The notes beneath the pieces were generated by a model. The model made no database searches. It was not told the origin of the DNA and saw nothing but the letters and a program-made list of their open reading frames with translations. From contig JAJZLI010000059.1 in NCBI GenBank assembly GCA_021803645.1, positions 1 to 14,854 on the forward strand: 14,854 bases of DNA. Reading direction: 5' to 3'. This document shows, in pieces, positions 1 to 6,036 of the stretch. Source of the stretch: a bacterium. GTDB lineage: Bacteria > Patescibacteriota > Dojkabacteria > JAKAPS01 > JAJZLI01. The translations under genes were made by a program, and so were the position numbers. How positions within the stretch are numbered: position 1 is the stretch's first letter; every line of letters starts with the position of its first letter.

Positions 1-339
1 AGTAAATCCCATCAGAACATCTATTGGAAATATAGGGTTATATACCCCGTTTGAGAATATCATTAATGCAAAAATCCAGAATAGAAATATAAAACCTGCA
101 ATTATTATCTTGTAATGTATTGATTTAATTTTAACTATATATATCCAAATTATAGTGAATACACTAATGGATATACAGTATACGACAGTAAAAACCTCGT
201 GTTTTATATATATTTTCCCGAATATTCCACTTAGTAGTACTATTAAATAGAACAGAGATCCAATATATACAGTTGTCCCAATAATTTTTAAAAATGATTT
301 ATCATCACTTTGATTTAACTGTGTATTTGTATCTTGCAT
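1..339 (-). CDS. Partial membrane protein, unrecognised (N-terminal part only)
   Basis: An open frame starts at an ATG (complement of 337-339) and runs 113 codons to the window edge without a stop, so the C-terminus lies outside. The first 15 or so residues are polar (Gln, Asn and Asp rich: MQDTNTQLNQSDDKS). Three strongly hydrophobic stretches follow at about residues 16-36, 45-66 and 74-95, so this is a polytopic membrane protein with a short cytoplasmic-looking tail. I recognise no family motif. The start is supported by a promoter with TTGATA and TAGAAT boxes 17 bp apart that would begin transcription only 1-2 nt before the ATG. The gene is divergent from the methyltransferase at 427. The reading frame is secure enough to call; the function is unknown. 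Confidence 0.7.
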   Translation of the reverse strand, partial: MQDTNTQLNQSDDKSFLKIIGTTVYIGSLFYLIVLLSGIFGKIYIKHEVFTVVYCISISVFTIIWIYIVKIKSIHYKIIIAGFIFLFWIFALMIFSNGVYNPIFPIDVLMGFT

Positions 340-347
340 ATATTATT

Positions 348-376
348 ATTCTATTGACTTTTTTAGATTTTATCAA
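348..376 (-). promoter_or_regulatory. Sigma70-type promoter of the minus-strand membrane protein
   Basis: On the minus strand TTGATA (376-371) and TAGAAT (353-348) are separated by exactly 17 bp. The -10 box ends 8 nt before the ATG at 339, so transcription would start about 1-2 nt upstream of the start codon and give a leaderless mRNA. No ribosome binding site is visible. The opposite strand here carries a TTGACT (354-359) without a convincing -10 partner. Confidence 0.6.
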
Positions 377-426
377 TTAATTTTAATACTATAATTTCCA
401 TATTATTTGTTGTATAGAGTAAAGTA

Positions 427-1320
427 ATGGATAGTAAGAATATGATGAAAAAGTATATTGAACGGATCGAAAGATTCTTTGATACTAAGAAAATAATTAA
501 TGAGAGAATATCATTGGAGTATATACAGGATTATTATAGGTCAAGCATCTTGGCATATAAGGTTTTACATACTTTTCGAGGTTATATGCATATGGGGATC
601 TCTTTTGATGGCAAGTATAAAGTTTCTGACTTGCTTACTTCAGTCAAGATTGTAGAGGGATATATTAAAGATAGAAAATTTTCTCATATTTTAGAGCTGG
701 CATCAGGAAATGGTGTAAATAGTTCTTATCTTGTCTGTCGAAATCCTGATTTAGAAATTATTGGCATTGATCTTTCTACCAATCCTAAGAAAAGTGTAAA
801 GGGGTATAGGCATATAAATGGAGATTTCCATGATCTTAATACCCTGAAAGATAACTCCATGGATTTAATTTTTGTTATAGAGGCCTTATGTCATAGTCAA
901 AACAAGGAGGAAGTTTTCAGGCAATGTTTTAAGAAATTAAAGAAGCGTGGTTTGTTTATTGTCTTCGACGGATACTCTAGGAAGAGTAAACTATCTAAGA
1001 AATATATGGAAACTATATCTTTGATTTCAAAATCAATGGCAGTAGATAGATTTATAAGCTTGGAAGAATTTAGAACTCTTGCAAATAAATTTAATTTTAA
1101 AATAATTGAGGAGAAAGATTTTTCTTCGAATGTTTTACCTAATGCTGAGAGATTTAGGAAAATCTCTAATGTATACTTTTCATCATACATTTTGCACAAG
1201 GTATTAACTAAAATTTTTCCAATGATTGAATTACAGAATTTGATTTCCCTAAATCTATTATCATTGTCTGTTAAGAATAATCTTCTCTGTTATTATATGC
1301 ATGTTCTTGAAAAGAATTAG
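427..1320 (+). CDS. Class I SAM-dependent methyltransferase
   Basis: This is a 297-residue protein with a Rossmann-type methyltransferase core at about residues 80-185. Motif I is LELASGNG (89-96), which binds S-adenosylmethionine. The second strand ends in the acidic residue of GIDLS (D115). NGDFHDL (131-137) is the loop that usually contacts the adenine, and DLIFVIEALCH (146-156) is the post-motif strand. The upstream segment HMGISFDGKY (55-64) resembles the region before motif I in sterol, ubiquinone and cyclopropane-type methyltransferases, so a small-molecule or lipid substrate is more likely than DNA or RNA, but this is inference. The C-terminal third is Leu/Ile rich and may form a substrate lid. 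There is no signal peptide. The ATG has no Shine-Dalgarno; a TATAGA at 413-418 could be a -10 box giving almost no leader. The stop overlaps the stop of the convergent kinase gene by 4 nt. Confidence 0.85.
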   Translation: MDSKNMMKKYIERIERFFDTKKIINERISLEYIQDYYRSSILAYKVLHTFRGYMHMGISFDGKYKVSDLLTSVKIVEGYIKDRKFSHILELASGNGVNSSYLVCRNPDLEIIGIDLSTNPKKSVKGYRHINGDFHDLNTLKDNSMDLIFVIEALCHSQNKEEVFRQCFKKLKKRGLFIVFDGYSRKSKLSKKYMETISLISKSMAVDRFISLEEFRTLANKFNFKIIEEKDFSSNVLPNAERFRKISNVYFSSYILHKVLTKIFPMIELQNLISLNLLSLSVKNNLLCYYMHVLEKN

Positions 1321-2555
1321 ATTGTTACTGTAGCTGTAGTTCCTTCGTTTTCTCTACTGTAGATTTTTAAATCTCCTCCTAAAAGTTTTATGAAATTTAG
1401 TGATAAATAAAGTCCAAGTCCATCATCTGTATTTTGGGTATTATTAGATACCCTATAGAATTTTCCAAAAATGTGAGGTAGATCTTTTTCAGGGATTCCA
1501 ATTCCGTGATCTATTACTTTTATTGTATGTATATTTTCTTCTCTTTGTATAGATATTTTGATATTACCTCCTTTGTTTGAAAATTTGATTGCATTATCTA
1601 TTAGATTAAATAATACTTCATATAACTTATCTGGGTCTGTGTTAATTTCAAGCTCTTCTGTATTTTTTTCTACTTCTATATTTAGATTTTTATCCACCTT
1701 TGATTTATTTAATTGTTTTAATACTTTGTATATTACTTGTTCTATATCTGTGGTTGTCTTATTAATGATTATTCTTTTAAGTTCAATTCTTGATATATTG
1801 AGAATGTTCTCTATTAGGCTGTTTAGCCTGTCTGTTTCATTTGTTAACATTGTAATATCATCTTTAGTTTCCTTTGGTAATGTTTCAAAATCCTTTTCTA
1901 GCGTTAAGATTTGAAGATACCCTCTTAGAGCTGTAATAGGGGATCGGAGTTCATGTGATGCCATGGATATGAATTCATCCTTTTGGCTATTTTCCTTTTC
2001 AATTTTTTGTGTTTCTGCTTTTGCTGTTAAGTAACTTTTTTCTACTTTAGATGATAAATTAAATCTTGTTTTTGAAACAAATACTATTGATATTTCTGCT
2101 ACAACCTCTATGGAGAAGACAATCCAGTCTACACTGCTGTGTGGTAGAAGAAGTATGTGTGTGATACCTTCTGTAATGATTATAATATTTAAGATGATTG
2201 GGATTATATAGTTTTTGTCTATGATTAGTTCTTCAAATAGAAGTCCTAGGTATAGAATGAAAAACGGGCTTTCAACTCCTCCTGTTATGTATATAACAGG
2301 AGTAATTATAATGGTGTCTATTACAATCTCTAATATACTTATTGATACAGAGGTTTTTTTTATCCAGTAGTGGAATATTAATATAACAGACAATATCAGT
2401 ATCGTACTTATAGAATCTATGTATATTGTTGGTTTTGTTTGTGCATACTGCATGAATACGGGAATGAAGGTAAGTAATAGACTAAGTGTAATTAAATAAT
2501 TTAAAAATTTTATTGCACTTGTTATATTTTTATTTTTTTCTATTTCTATTTCCAT
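1317..2555 (-). CDS. Membrane sensor histidine kinase (phospho-acceptor His present)
   Basis: This 412-residue protein has about six hydrophobic helices (roughly 17-37, 49-63, 72-90, 96-112, 116-137, 143-161), including a TGGVESPFFILYLG loop (91-104) that I recall from membrane sensors of this kind. A short coiled linker (170-193) leads to a HisKA dimerisation helix with SHELRSP, phospho-acceptor H201. The HATPase_c domain follows, with N-box NLIDNAIKF (317-325, N317 and N321), G1 box DHGIGIP (349-355) and F-box FGKFYR. The second glycine box reads DDGLGL (377-382) instead of the usual GxGLGL, so its first Gly is lost. No large extracellular sensor domain is present, so the signal is probably sensed in or near the membrane. 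The gene starts one base after the upstream kinase ends, so translation is probably coupled. No response regulator lies nearby. The 3' end overlaps the convergent methyltransferase. Confidence 0.92.
   Translation of the reverse strand: MEIEIEKNKNITSAIKFLNYLITLSLLLTFIPVFMQYAQTKPTIYIDSISTILILSVILIFHYWIKKTSVSISILEIVIDTIIITPVIYITGGVESPFFILYLGLLFEELIIDKNYIIPIILNIIIITEGITHILLLPHSSVDWIVFSIEVVAEISIVFVSKTRFNLSSKVEKSYLTAKAETQKIEKENSQKDEFISMASHELRSPITALRGYLQILTLEKDFETLPKETKDDITMLTNETDRLNSLIENILNISRIELKRIIINKTTTDIEQVIYKVLKQLNKSKVDKNLNIEVEKNTEELEINTDPDKLYEVLFNLIDNAIKFSNKGGNIKISIQREENIHTIKVIDHGIGIPEKDLPHIFGKFYRVSNNTQNTDDGLGLYLSLNFIKLLGGDLKIYSRENEGTTATVTI
2279..2302. repeat. 10-bp perfect inverted repeat inside the kinase gene
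   Basis: Bases 2279-2288 (CTCCTGTTAT) are the exact reverse complement of 2293-2302, with a 4-nt loop. The repeat lies inside the downstream kinase gene, over codons of the VIYITGGV segment. No U-tract follows on either strand, so it does not look like a terminator. It may be a chance result of codon choice. Confidence 0.4.
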
Positions 2556-2556
2556 T

Positions 2557-3810
2557 TTATCCTTCCTGAAGTGAAAATATTACACTTGTACCTTTTTGAT
2601 ATTCACTATCTATGTGTATATTCCCCCCCATTTTTTCTACATATTGTTTTACAAGATATAACCCAAGACCATACCCTTGTTTTGTATTTGAAGAAACATT
2701 TGACGCTCTATAAAATTCTTCAAATATATGAGGAATGTCCTGCTTAGGAATCCCAATCCCGTTATCTGATATTGTAGTAACAATAAGATTTCCTTCTTTA
2801 TGTGCTGAAATTTGAATACTTCCCTCAGAATTGGTGTATTTTATTGCATTATCAATAAGGTTTCTTATAACTTCTGAAATTTTGCCCTTGTCTGCTCTAA
2901 TTGTAATATCATCTGGTATATTTACTATAATGTTAATTTTTTTCTCAGAGGCCTTAATAGATAACATTTCAACAGTTTGAGATACCAAATTTTTTAAATT
3001 TAGGATTTCTATGTTGAATGCTTGGTTTTCAAGGTTAGATATATTAAGAAGGTTTTCTGAGAGTTCCTTTAATATTTGAGAGTTTCGTATAGTCTTATCT
3101 AATATTTCATTTATGCTCCCTGATATATGAGCACTATTTTTTTCTTTAGTGGCTATTATTTTCTCTTGAAGCTGAGATATCGGGGATTTTAATTTCTTTG
3201 AAGCAACATCTATGAAGTTATCTTTTGCCTTTTTTAGTTCCTCATTTTTTGTTTTTTCCTCCTGTTCCCTCTCAAATGTATTTGATAGTGTTCTATATGC
3301 TTTTGAATATTGGTATCCTATAGTTCCTATAAAAATTATTGATATAAAAGAAATTGCTCCTATATATAGGTTGTAACTATTACTGAATTTTGGGTTTAAA
3401 AGTATCAGGGTGTAAAGTAGTGCAATGTATAGTGTATAGAAAATGAAATTTCTAATACTATCGAGTCTTGAGAATGCTGCAAATACAAGTAGCACTAACA
3501 TTGAAAGAAGACCATTTTCAATTCCTGTTGTGATATACATAAAAAGAAATGTGGCTGTGGTTATGATTAGAAAGTCTAAAAATATCTTAAATGATATTGA
3601 CACTTTCTTAAAAAAATTATGCCAGATAAGTTCGTATATTATTAAAAATAATGGTAAGTATGTATTTGCAGTGACATTTTTTGTGTATATACTTCCTGCT
3701 GCGGGAATATGGAATATTATTATAACTAGTATAAAAATTGGATAGGAGATCCTCTCCATTGACTTTAACAGTACATTATCTCTATTTACTTCTGGATCAT
3801 ATCCTTTCAC
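2557..3810 (-). CDS. Membrane histidine kinase-like protein lacking the phospho-acceptor His
   Basis: This 417-residue paralogue of the kinase at 1317-2555 has the same plan: about six membrane helices (roughly 23-40, 50-64, 73-94, 100-114, 121-138, 147-166), a charged coiled coil (170-197), a HisKA-like helix and an HATPase_c domain. The usual SHELRSP reads SKKLKSP (204-210), with Lys205 in place of the phosphorylated His and Lys206 in place of Glu. The ATP-binding half looks intact: NLIDNAIKY (317-325), DNGIGIP (349-355), FEEFYR, and a full second glycine box GYGLGL (379-384). It may therefore bind ATP and act in trans or as a regulator, but cannot autophosphorylate in the normal way. The start is GTG; the context fits because TAATAT sits 7 nt upstream. 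The gene lies 30 nt after the cysteine desulfurase and 1 nt before the second kinase. Confidence 0.9.
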   Translation of the reverse strand: MKGYDPEVNRDNVLLKSMERISYPIFILVIIIFHIPAAGSIYTKNVTANTYLPLFLIIYELIWHNFFKKVSISFKIFLDFLIITTATFLFMYITTGIENGLLSMLVLLVFAAFSRLDSIRNFIFYTLYIALLYTLILLNPKFSNSYNLYIGAISFISIIFIGTIGYQYSKAYRTLSNTFEREQEEKTKNEELKKAKDNFIDVASKKLKSPISQLQEKIIATKEKNSAHISGSINEILDKTIRNSQILKELSENLLNISNLENQAFNIEILNLKNLVSQTVEMLSIKASEKKINIIVNIPDDITIRADKGKISEVIRNLIDNAIKYTNSEGSIQISAHKEGNLIVTTISDNGIGIPKQDIPHIFEEFYRASNVSSNTKQGYGLGLYLVKQYVEKMGGNIHIDSEYQKGTSVIFSLQEG

Positions 3811-3840
3811 ACATTACATATTAACAATTTTTTGTGTATA

Positions 3841-4956
3841 TTAAAATTGCCTTTTGTATATTCCAGAGATTACCTTTACTATTGTGCGAATATCATCAAC
3901 TGTATTCTCATGCGAAAAGCTAAACCTAACAGATCTTTTTGCTTCGTTATCTGTCATGCCTATTGCTTTGAGAGTATGTGAAGGTTCTATTGAAAGTGCT
4001 GTGCATGCAGACCCAGCTGATGCTTCTATTCCCTCCCTATCTAAATTAATCAGAAGAGTTTCTGCAAGGATGTTCTTAAAATATATATTCGATATATCAG
4101 GTATTTTTTCACCTCCACCATTTATTTTTGATCCAGGAATTTGAGACAATATTTCTTTTTCGAATTCAGATCGTAAATTTTTAACATATCTGTATCTTTC
4201 ATTTCTTTCATTCTGTAGTATTTCTACTGCTTTCCCAAAGCCGACAATTAGAGCAGTGCTTTCTGTTCCTCCTCTCATTTTGTATTCTTGCTCTCCACCA
4301 GTAATAAGGGGTTTTATCTTTGTTTGTCTTTTTATATATAGTGCTCCAATGCCTTTAGGTCCATGTATTTTATGAGACCCAAATGTAATTAAATCTGCAC
4401 CTGTTTCCCCAATATTTTCATATTTAAACGACTGCATAGCATCTGTATGTACAGTAATTCCTTTTTCATGGGCTATTTTAGATATTGACTTTATGTCTTG
4501 TAGAGTTCCTATTTCTGAGTTTGCATGTATTATTGATATTAGTACTGTATCCTCTCTTATGTTACTTTTTACATCTTCTGGTGAGATATGTCCCGTACTG
4601 TCAGGTTTTACATAAGTAATATCTCTATTTTGGGATATATCTGATATTGGTTTTAAGACAGAATCATGTTCAATATCTGATGTTATTACATGCCCTTTGT
4701 TAGTAATGGTCATTCCTTTTATTGCAAGGTTGTTACTTTCAGTTCCCCCAGATGTGAATACTATCTCTTGTATATCACATCCTATGTATGATGCAATACA
4801 CTCTCTGGCTCTATCAATAGCTCTTCTTGCTTTTTGTCCCATTGAGTGTATTGAACTTGGATTTGCAAATGTATCTTTTAGATATGGCATCATCTCTTCC
4901 AGTACTCTTGGGTCTATTTTTGTTGTTGCAGCATTATCTGCATATATATATTTCAT
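3841..4956 (-). CDS. iscS: Cysteine desulfurase (IscS/NifS family, PLP enzyme)
   Basis: This enzyme takes sulfur from cysteine, giving alanine and an enzyme persulfide that feeds tRNA thiolation or Fe-S assembly. From the chosen ATG it is 371 residues, a usual length, and opens MKYIYADNAATT like its family. Landmarks, numbered from that Met: FTSGGTESNN (67-76), catalytic-pocket His97, cofactor Asp172 in HTDAMQ, Schiff-base Lys196 in SHKIHGPKG, RGGTES (228-233), and persulfide Cys318 in SAGSACTALSIEPSH, a class I loop. The frame stays open to an earlier ATG at 5007 (388 residues), but family members start at the position used here, and a TATAAT (complement of 4991-4996) lies between the two. 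No iscU, mnmA or thiI is next to it, so the sulfur acceptor is unknown. It is probably the first gene of an operon with the two kinases. Confidence 0.93.
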   Translation of the reverse strand: MKYIYADNAATTKIDPRVLEEMMPYLKDTFANPSSIHSMGQKARRAIDRARECIASYIGCDIQEIVFTSGGTESNNLAIKGMTITNKGHVITSDIEHDSVLKPISDISQNRDITYVKPDSTGHISPEDVKSNIREDTVLISIIHANSEIGTLQDIKSISKIAHEKGITVHTDAMQSFKYENIGETGADLITFGSHKIHGPKGIGALYIKRQTKIKPLITGGEQEYKMRGGTESTALIVGFGKAVEILQNERNERYRYVKNLRSEFEKEILSQIPGSKINGGGEKIPDISNIYFKNILAETLLINLDREGIEASAGSACTALSIEPSHTLKAIGMTDNEAKRSVRFSFSHENTVDDIRTIVKVISGIYKRQF

Positions 4957-5024
4957 TGTATATATTAAATCTTTATTTTTACAAGATAATATTATATCAT
5001 TAGACATATTGATATAAGTATTTT

Positions 5025-5888
5025 ATGAATAATGATAATACTCTGATACCAAATCAAGAGTTTAAAGTACCCAATGATAGTGCTAATAAAGGTGGTAGCA
5101 GTAGCGTGGTTGGTGGTGACAATTCTAACCCAAGTATTAATATATCTGACCCTTATGACTATATCCTTAATACTTCTAAGGAGAATGATGTAGTAGAAAA
5201 AAAAGAGATATCAGATAATCCTGTAAATGCTAATGTTAGTTCTAATTTACAGGGATCTGTAAATACAACACCTACTCCAAACCCAGAAGAGGTTTTTTCT
5301 CGCCCACACCAGGTACAACCAGAAAATACTACCTTTCGTGTGGAACCTCAACCTGTAGTTAATGCTCCTAAAGTTGAGCACAATGAACAAATAATATCTA
5401 CTCCTCCTGAAGACATATACTCTTCTGTTCATTCTTCTCAACAAAATATTCCATCTTCTAGTCAAGGTAATAATGTTGTTTTTAATTCTGAAGTTCATGA
5501 TAAGAGTAGTTCTGTTGTATCTGGTGTTACAGAATCAAGTACTCCTCTTATTGAGGAGGTTGATAGCATAAAATCTGAAAATGTAATTGCAGCATCTTCA
5601 TATATTCTTGTATTTGATCTTATAACCTTTGTTTTGTCTTTGATAAGGAAAGATAAATTTTTACAATTTAATTCTGTTCAGAGCATATTTTTTAATTTAA
5701 CTTTTGTTATTGTATTTATATTATTTAGGATTATATCTGTACATTTTCTTTCATTTCTCTTTACACTATTAAATATCTCTCTATTTATTGTATGGCTTGT
5801 TATAAGCATATTTTTGATGTATAAGGCATATAATGGAGAGAAGTTCAGTTTTTCATTTTTTGGAAGAATTGCTAATACCCTTTCTTAG
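5025..5888 (+). CDS. Tic20/DUF4870-like membrane protein with long disordered N-terminus
   Basis: This is a 287-residue protein in two parts. Residues 1-185 have no signal peptide and are rich in Ser, Asn, Pro, Val and Glu, so they are probably disordered. Residues 186-287 hold three membrane helices (about 188-206, 221-239, 243-266) in the pattern of the DUF4870/Tic20-like family: an opening AASSYILVFDLITFVL, a charged turn IRKDKFLQFNSVQS where relatives have a KDSPFVRFHAKQ-like stretch, and a closing MYKAYNGEKFSFSFFG ahead of RIAN. Family function in bacteria is not established. Three similar short motifs recur in the tail: DPYDYI (42-47), NPEEVF (86-91), PPEDIY (127-132). A TATAAG at 5013-5018 ends 6 nt before the ATG, implying a leaderless mRNA, though no good -35 is seen. 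It is divergent from the cysteine desulfurase. The family call is by pattern, not by a search. Confidence 0.75.
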   Translation: MNNDNTLIPNQEFKVPNDSANKGGSSSVVGGDNSNPSINISDPYDYILNTSKENDVVEKKEISDNPVNANVSSNLQGSVNTTPTPNPEEVFSRPHQVQPENTTFRVEPQPVVNAPKVEHNEQIISTPPEDIYSSVHSSQQNIPSSSQGNNVVFNSEVHDKSSSVVSGVTESSTPLIEEVDSIKSENVIAASSYILVFDLITFVLSLIRKDKFLQFNSVQSIFFNLTFVIVFILFRIISVHFLSFLFTLLNISLFIVWLVISIFLMYKAYNGEKFSFSFFGRIANTLS

Positions 5889-5924
5889 TATTCCTTGAAT
5901 TAGTTTTTCTTTTTTAATGTTTGA

Positions 5925-5936
5925 TATAATTATAAT
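5925..5936 (+). promoter_or_regulatory. Tandem -10 boxes of the tRNA-Cys promoter
   Basis: Two perfect TATAAT hexamers lie back to back (5925-5930 and 5931-5936), 11-17 nt before the mature tRNA 5' end, which suits a tRNA precursor with a short leader. A matching -35 box at 17 bp is poor (T-rich sequence only). The nearest good one, TTGAAT at 5895-5900, is too far away. Confidence 0.5.
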
Positions 5937-5947
5937 CTAAATGATTT

Positions 5948-6020
5948 GACGACGTATCCGAGCTGGTTCAGGACGCGGTCTGCAAAACCGTATACATGGG
6001 TTCGAATCCCATCGTCGTCT
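5948..6020 (+). tRNA. tRNA-Cys (anticodon GCA)
   Basis: The cloverleaf folds completely by hand. The acceptor stem GACGACG (5948-5954) pairs with CGTCGTC (6013-6019). The D stem is TCC/GGA with a GG-containing loop. The anticodon stem GCGGT/ACCGT closes the loop CTGCAAA with anticodon GCA. The variable loop is ATAC, and the T stem ATGGG/CCCAT closes TTCGAAT. The discriminator base is T6020, the U73 that cysteinyl-tRNA synthetases require. CCA is not encoded, so the CCA end must be added by a nucleotidyltransferase. It lies 16 nt before the alaS start and probably shares its transcript. Confidence 0.97.
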
Positions 6021-6036
6021 TTTGATTAAATATATT

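Noticed and set aside
2279..2302. Terminator or regulatory hairpin at the 10-bp inverted repeat
   Set aside because: It lies mid-gene, has no U-tract and encodes part of a conserved membrane-loop motif; listed only as a repeat.
3170..3230. Sequencing error as the cause of the missing phospho-acceptor His in the upstream kinase
   Set aside because: Two adjacent codons differ and more than one base change is needed for His to Lys; the frame stays open on both sides.
4957..5007. 17-residue N-terminal extension of the cysteine desulfurase from the ATG at 5007
   Set aside because: Family members begin at the MKYIYADNAATT-type start; the extra residues match nothing and a TATAAT lies inside them. 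Kept only as an alternative.
5855..5915. Possible Rho-independent terminator after the Tic20-like gene (CTAAT/ATTAG or AATAC/GTATT stems before the T-rich run at 5904-5915)
   Set aside because: The alternative stems are only 5 bp, AT-rich and mutually exclusive; too weak to call, although the T-run is suggestive.
6022..6036. TTG start for alaS five codons upstream of ATG 6037
   Set aside because: It would begin 2 nt after the tRNA 3' end and add residues not found in the family. ATG 6037 gives the usual AlaRS opening.
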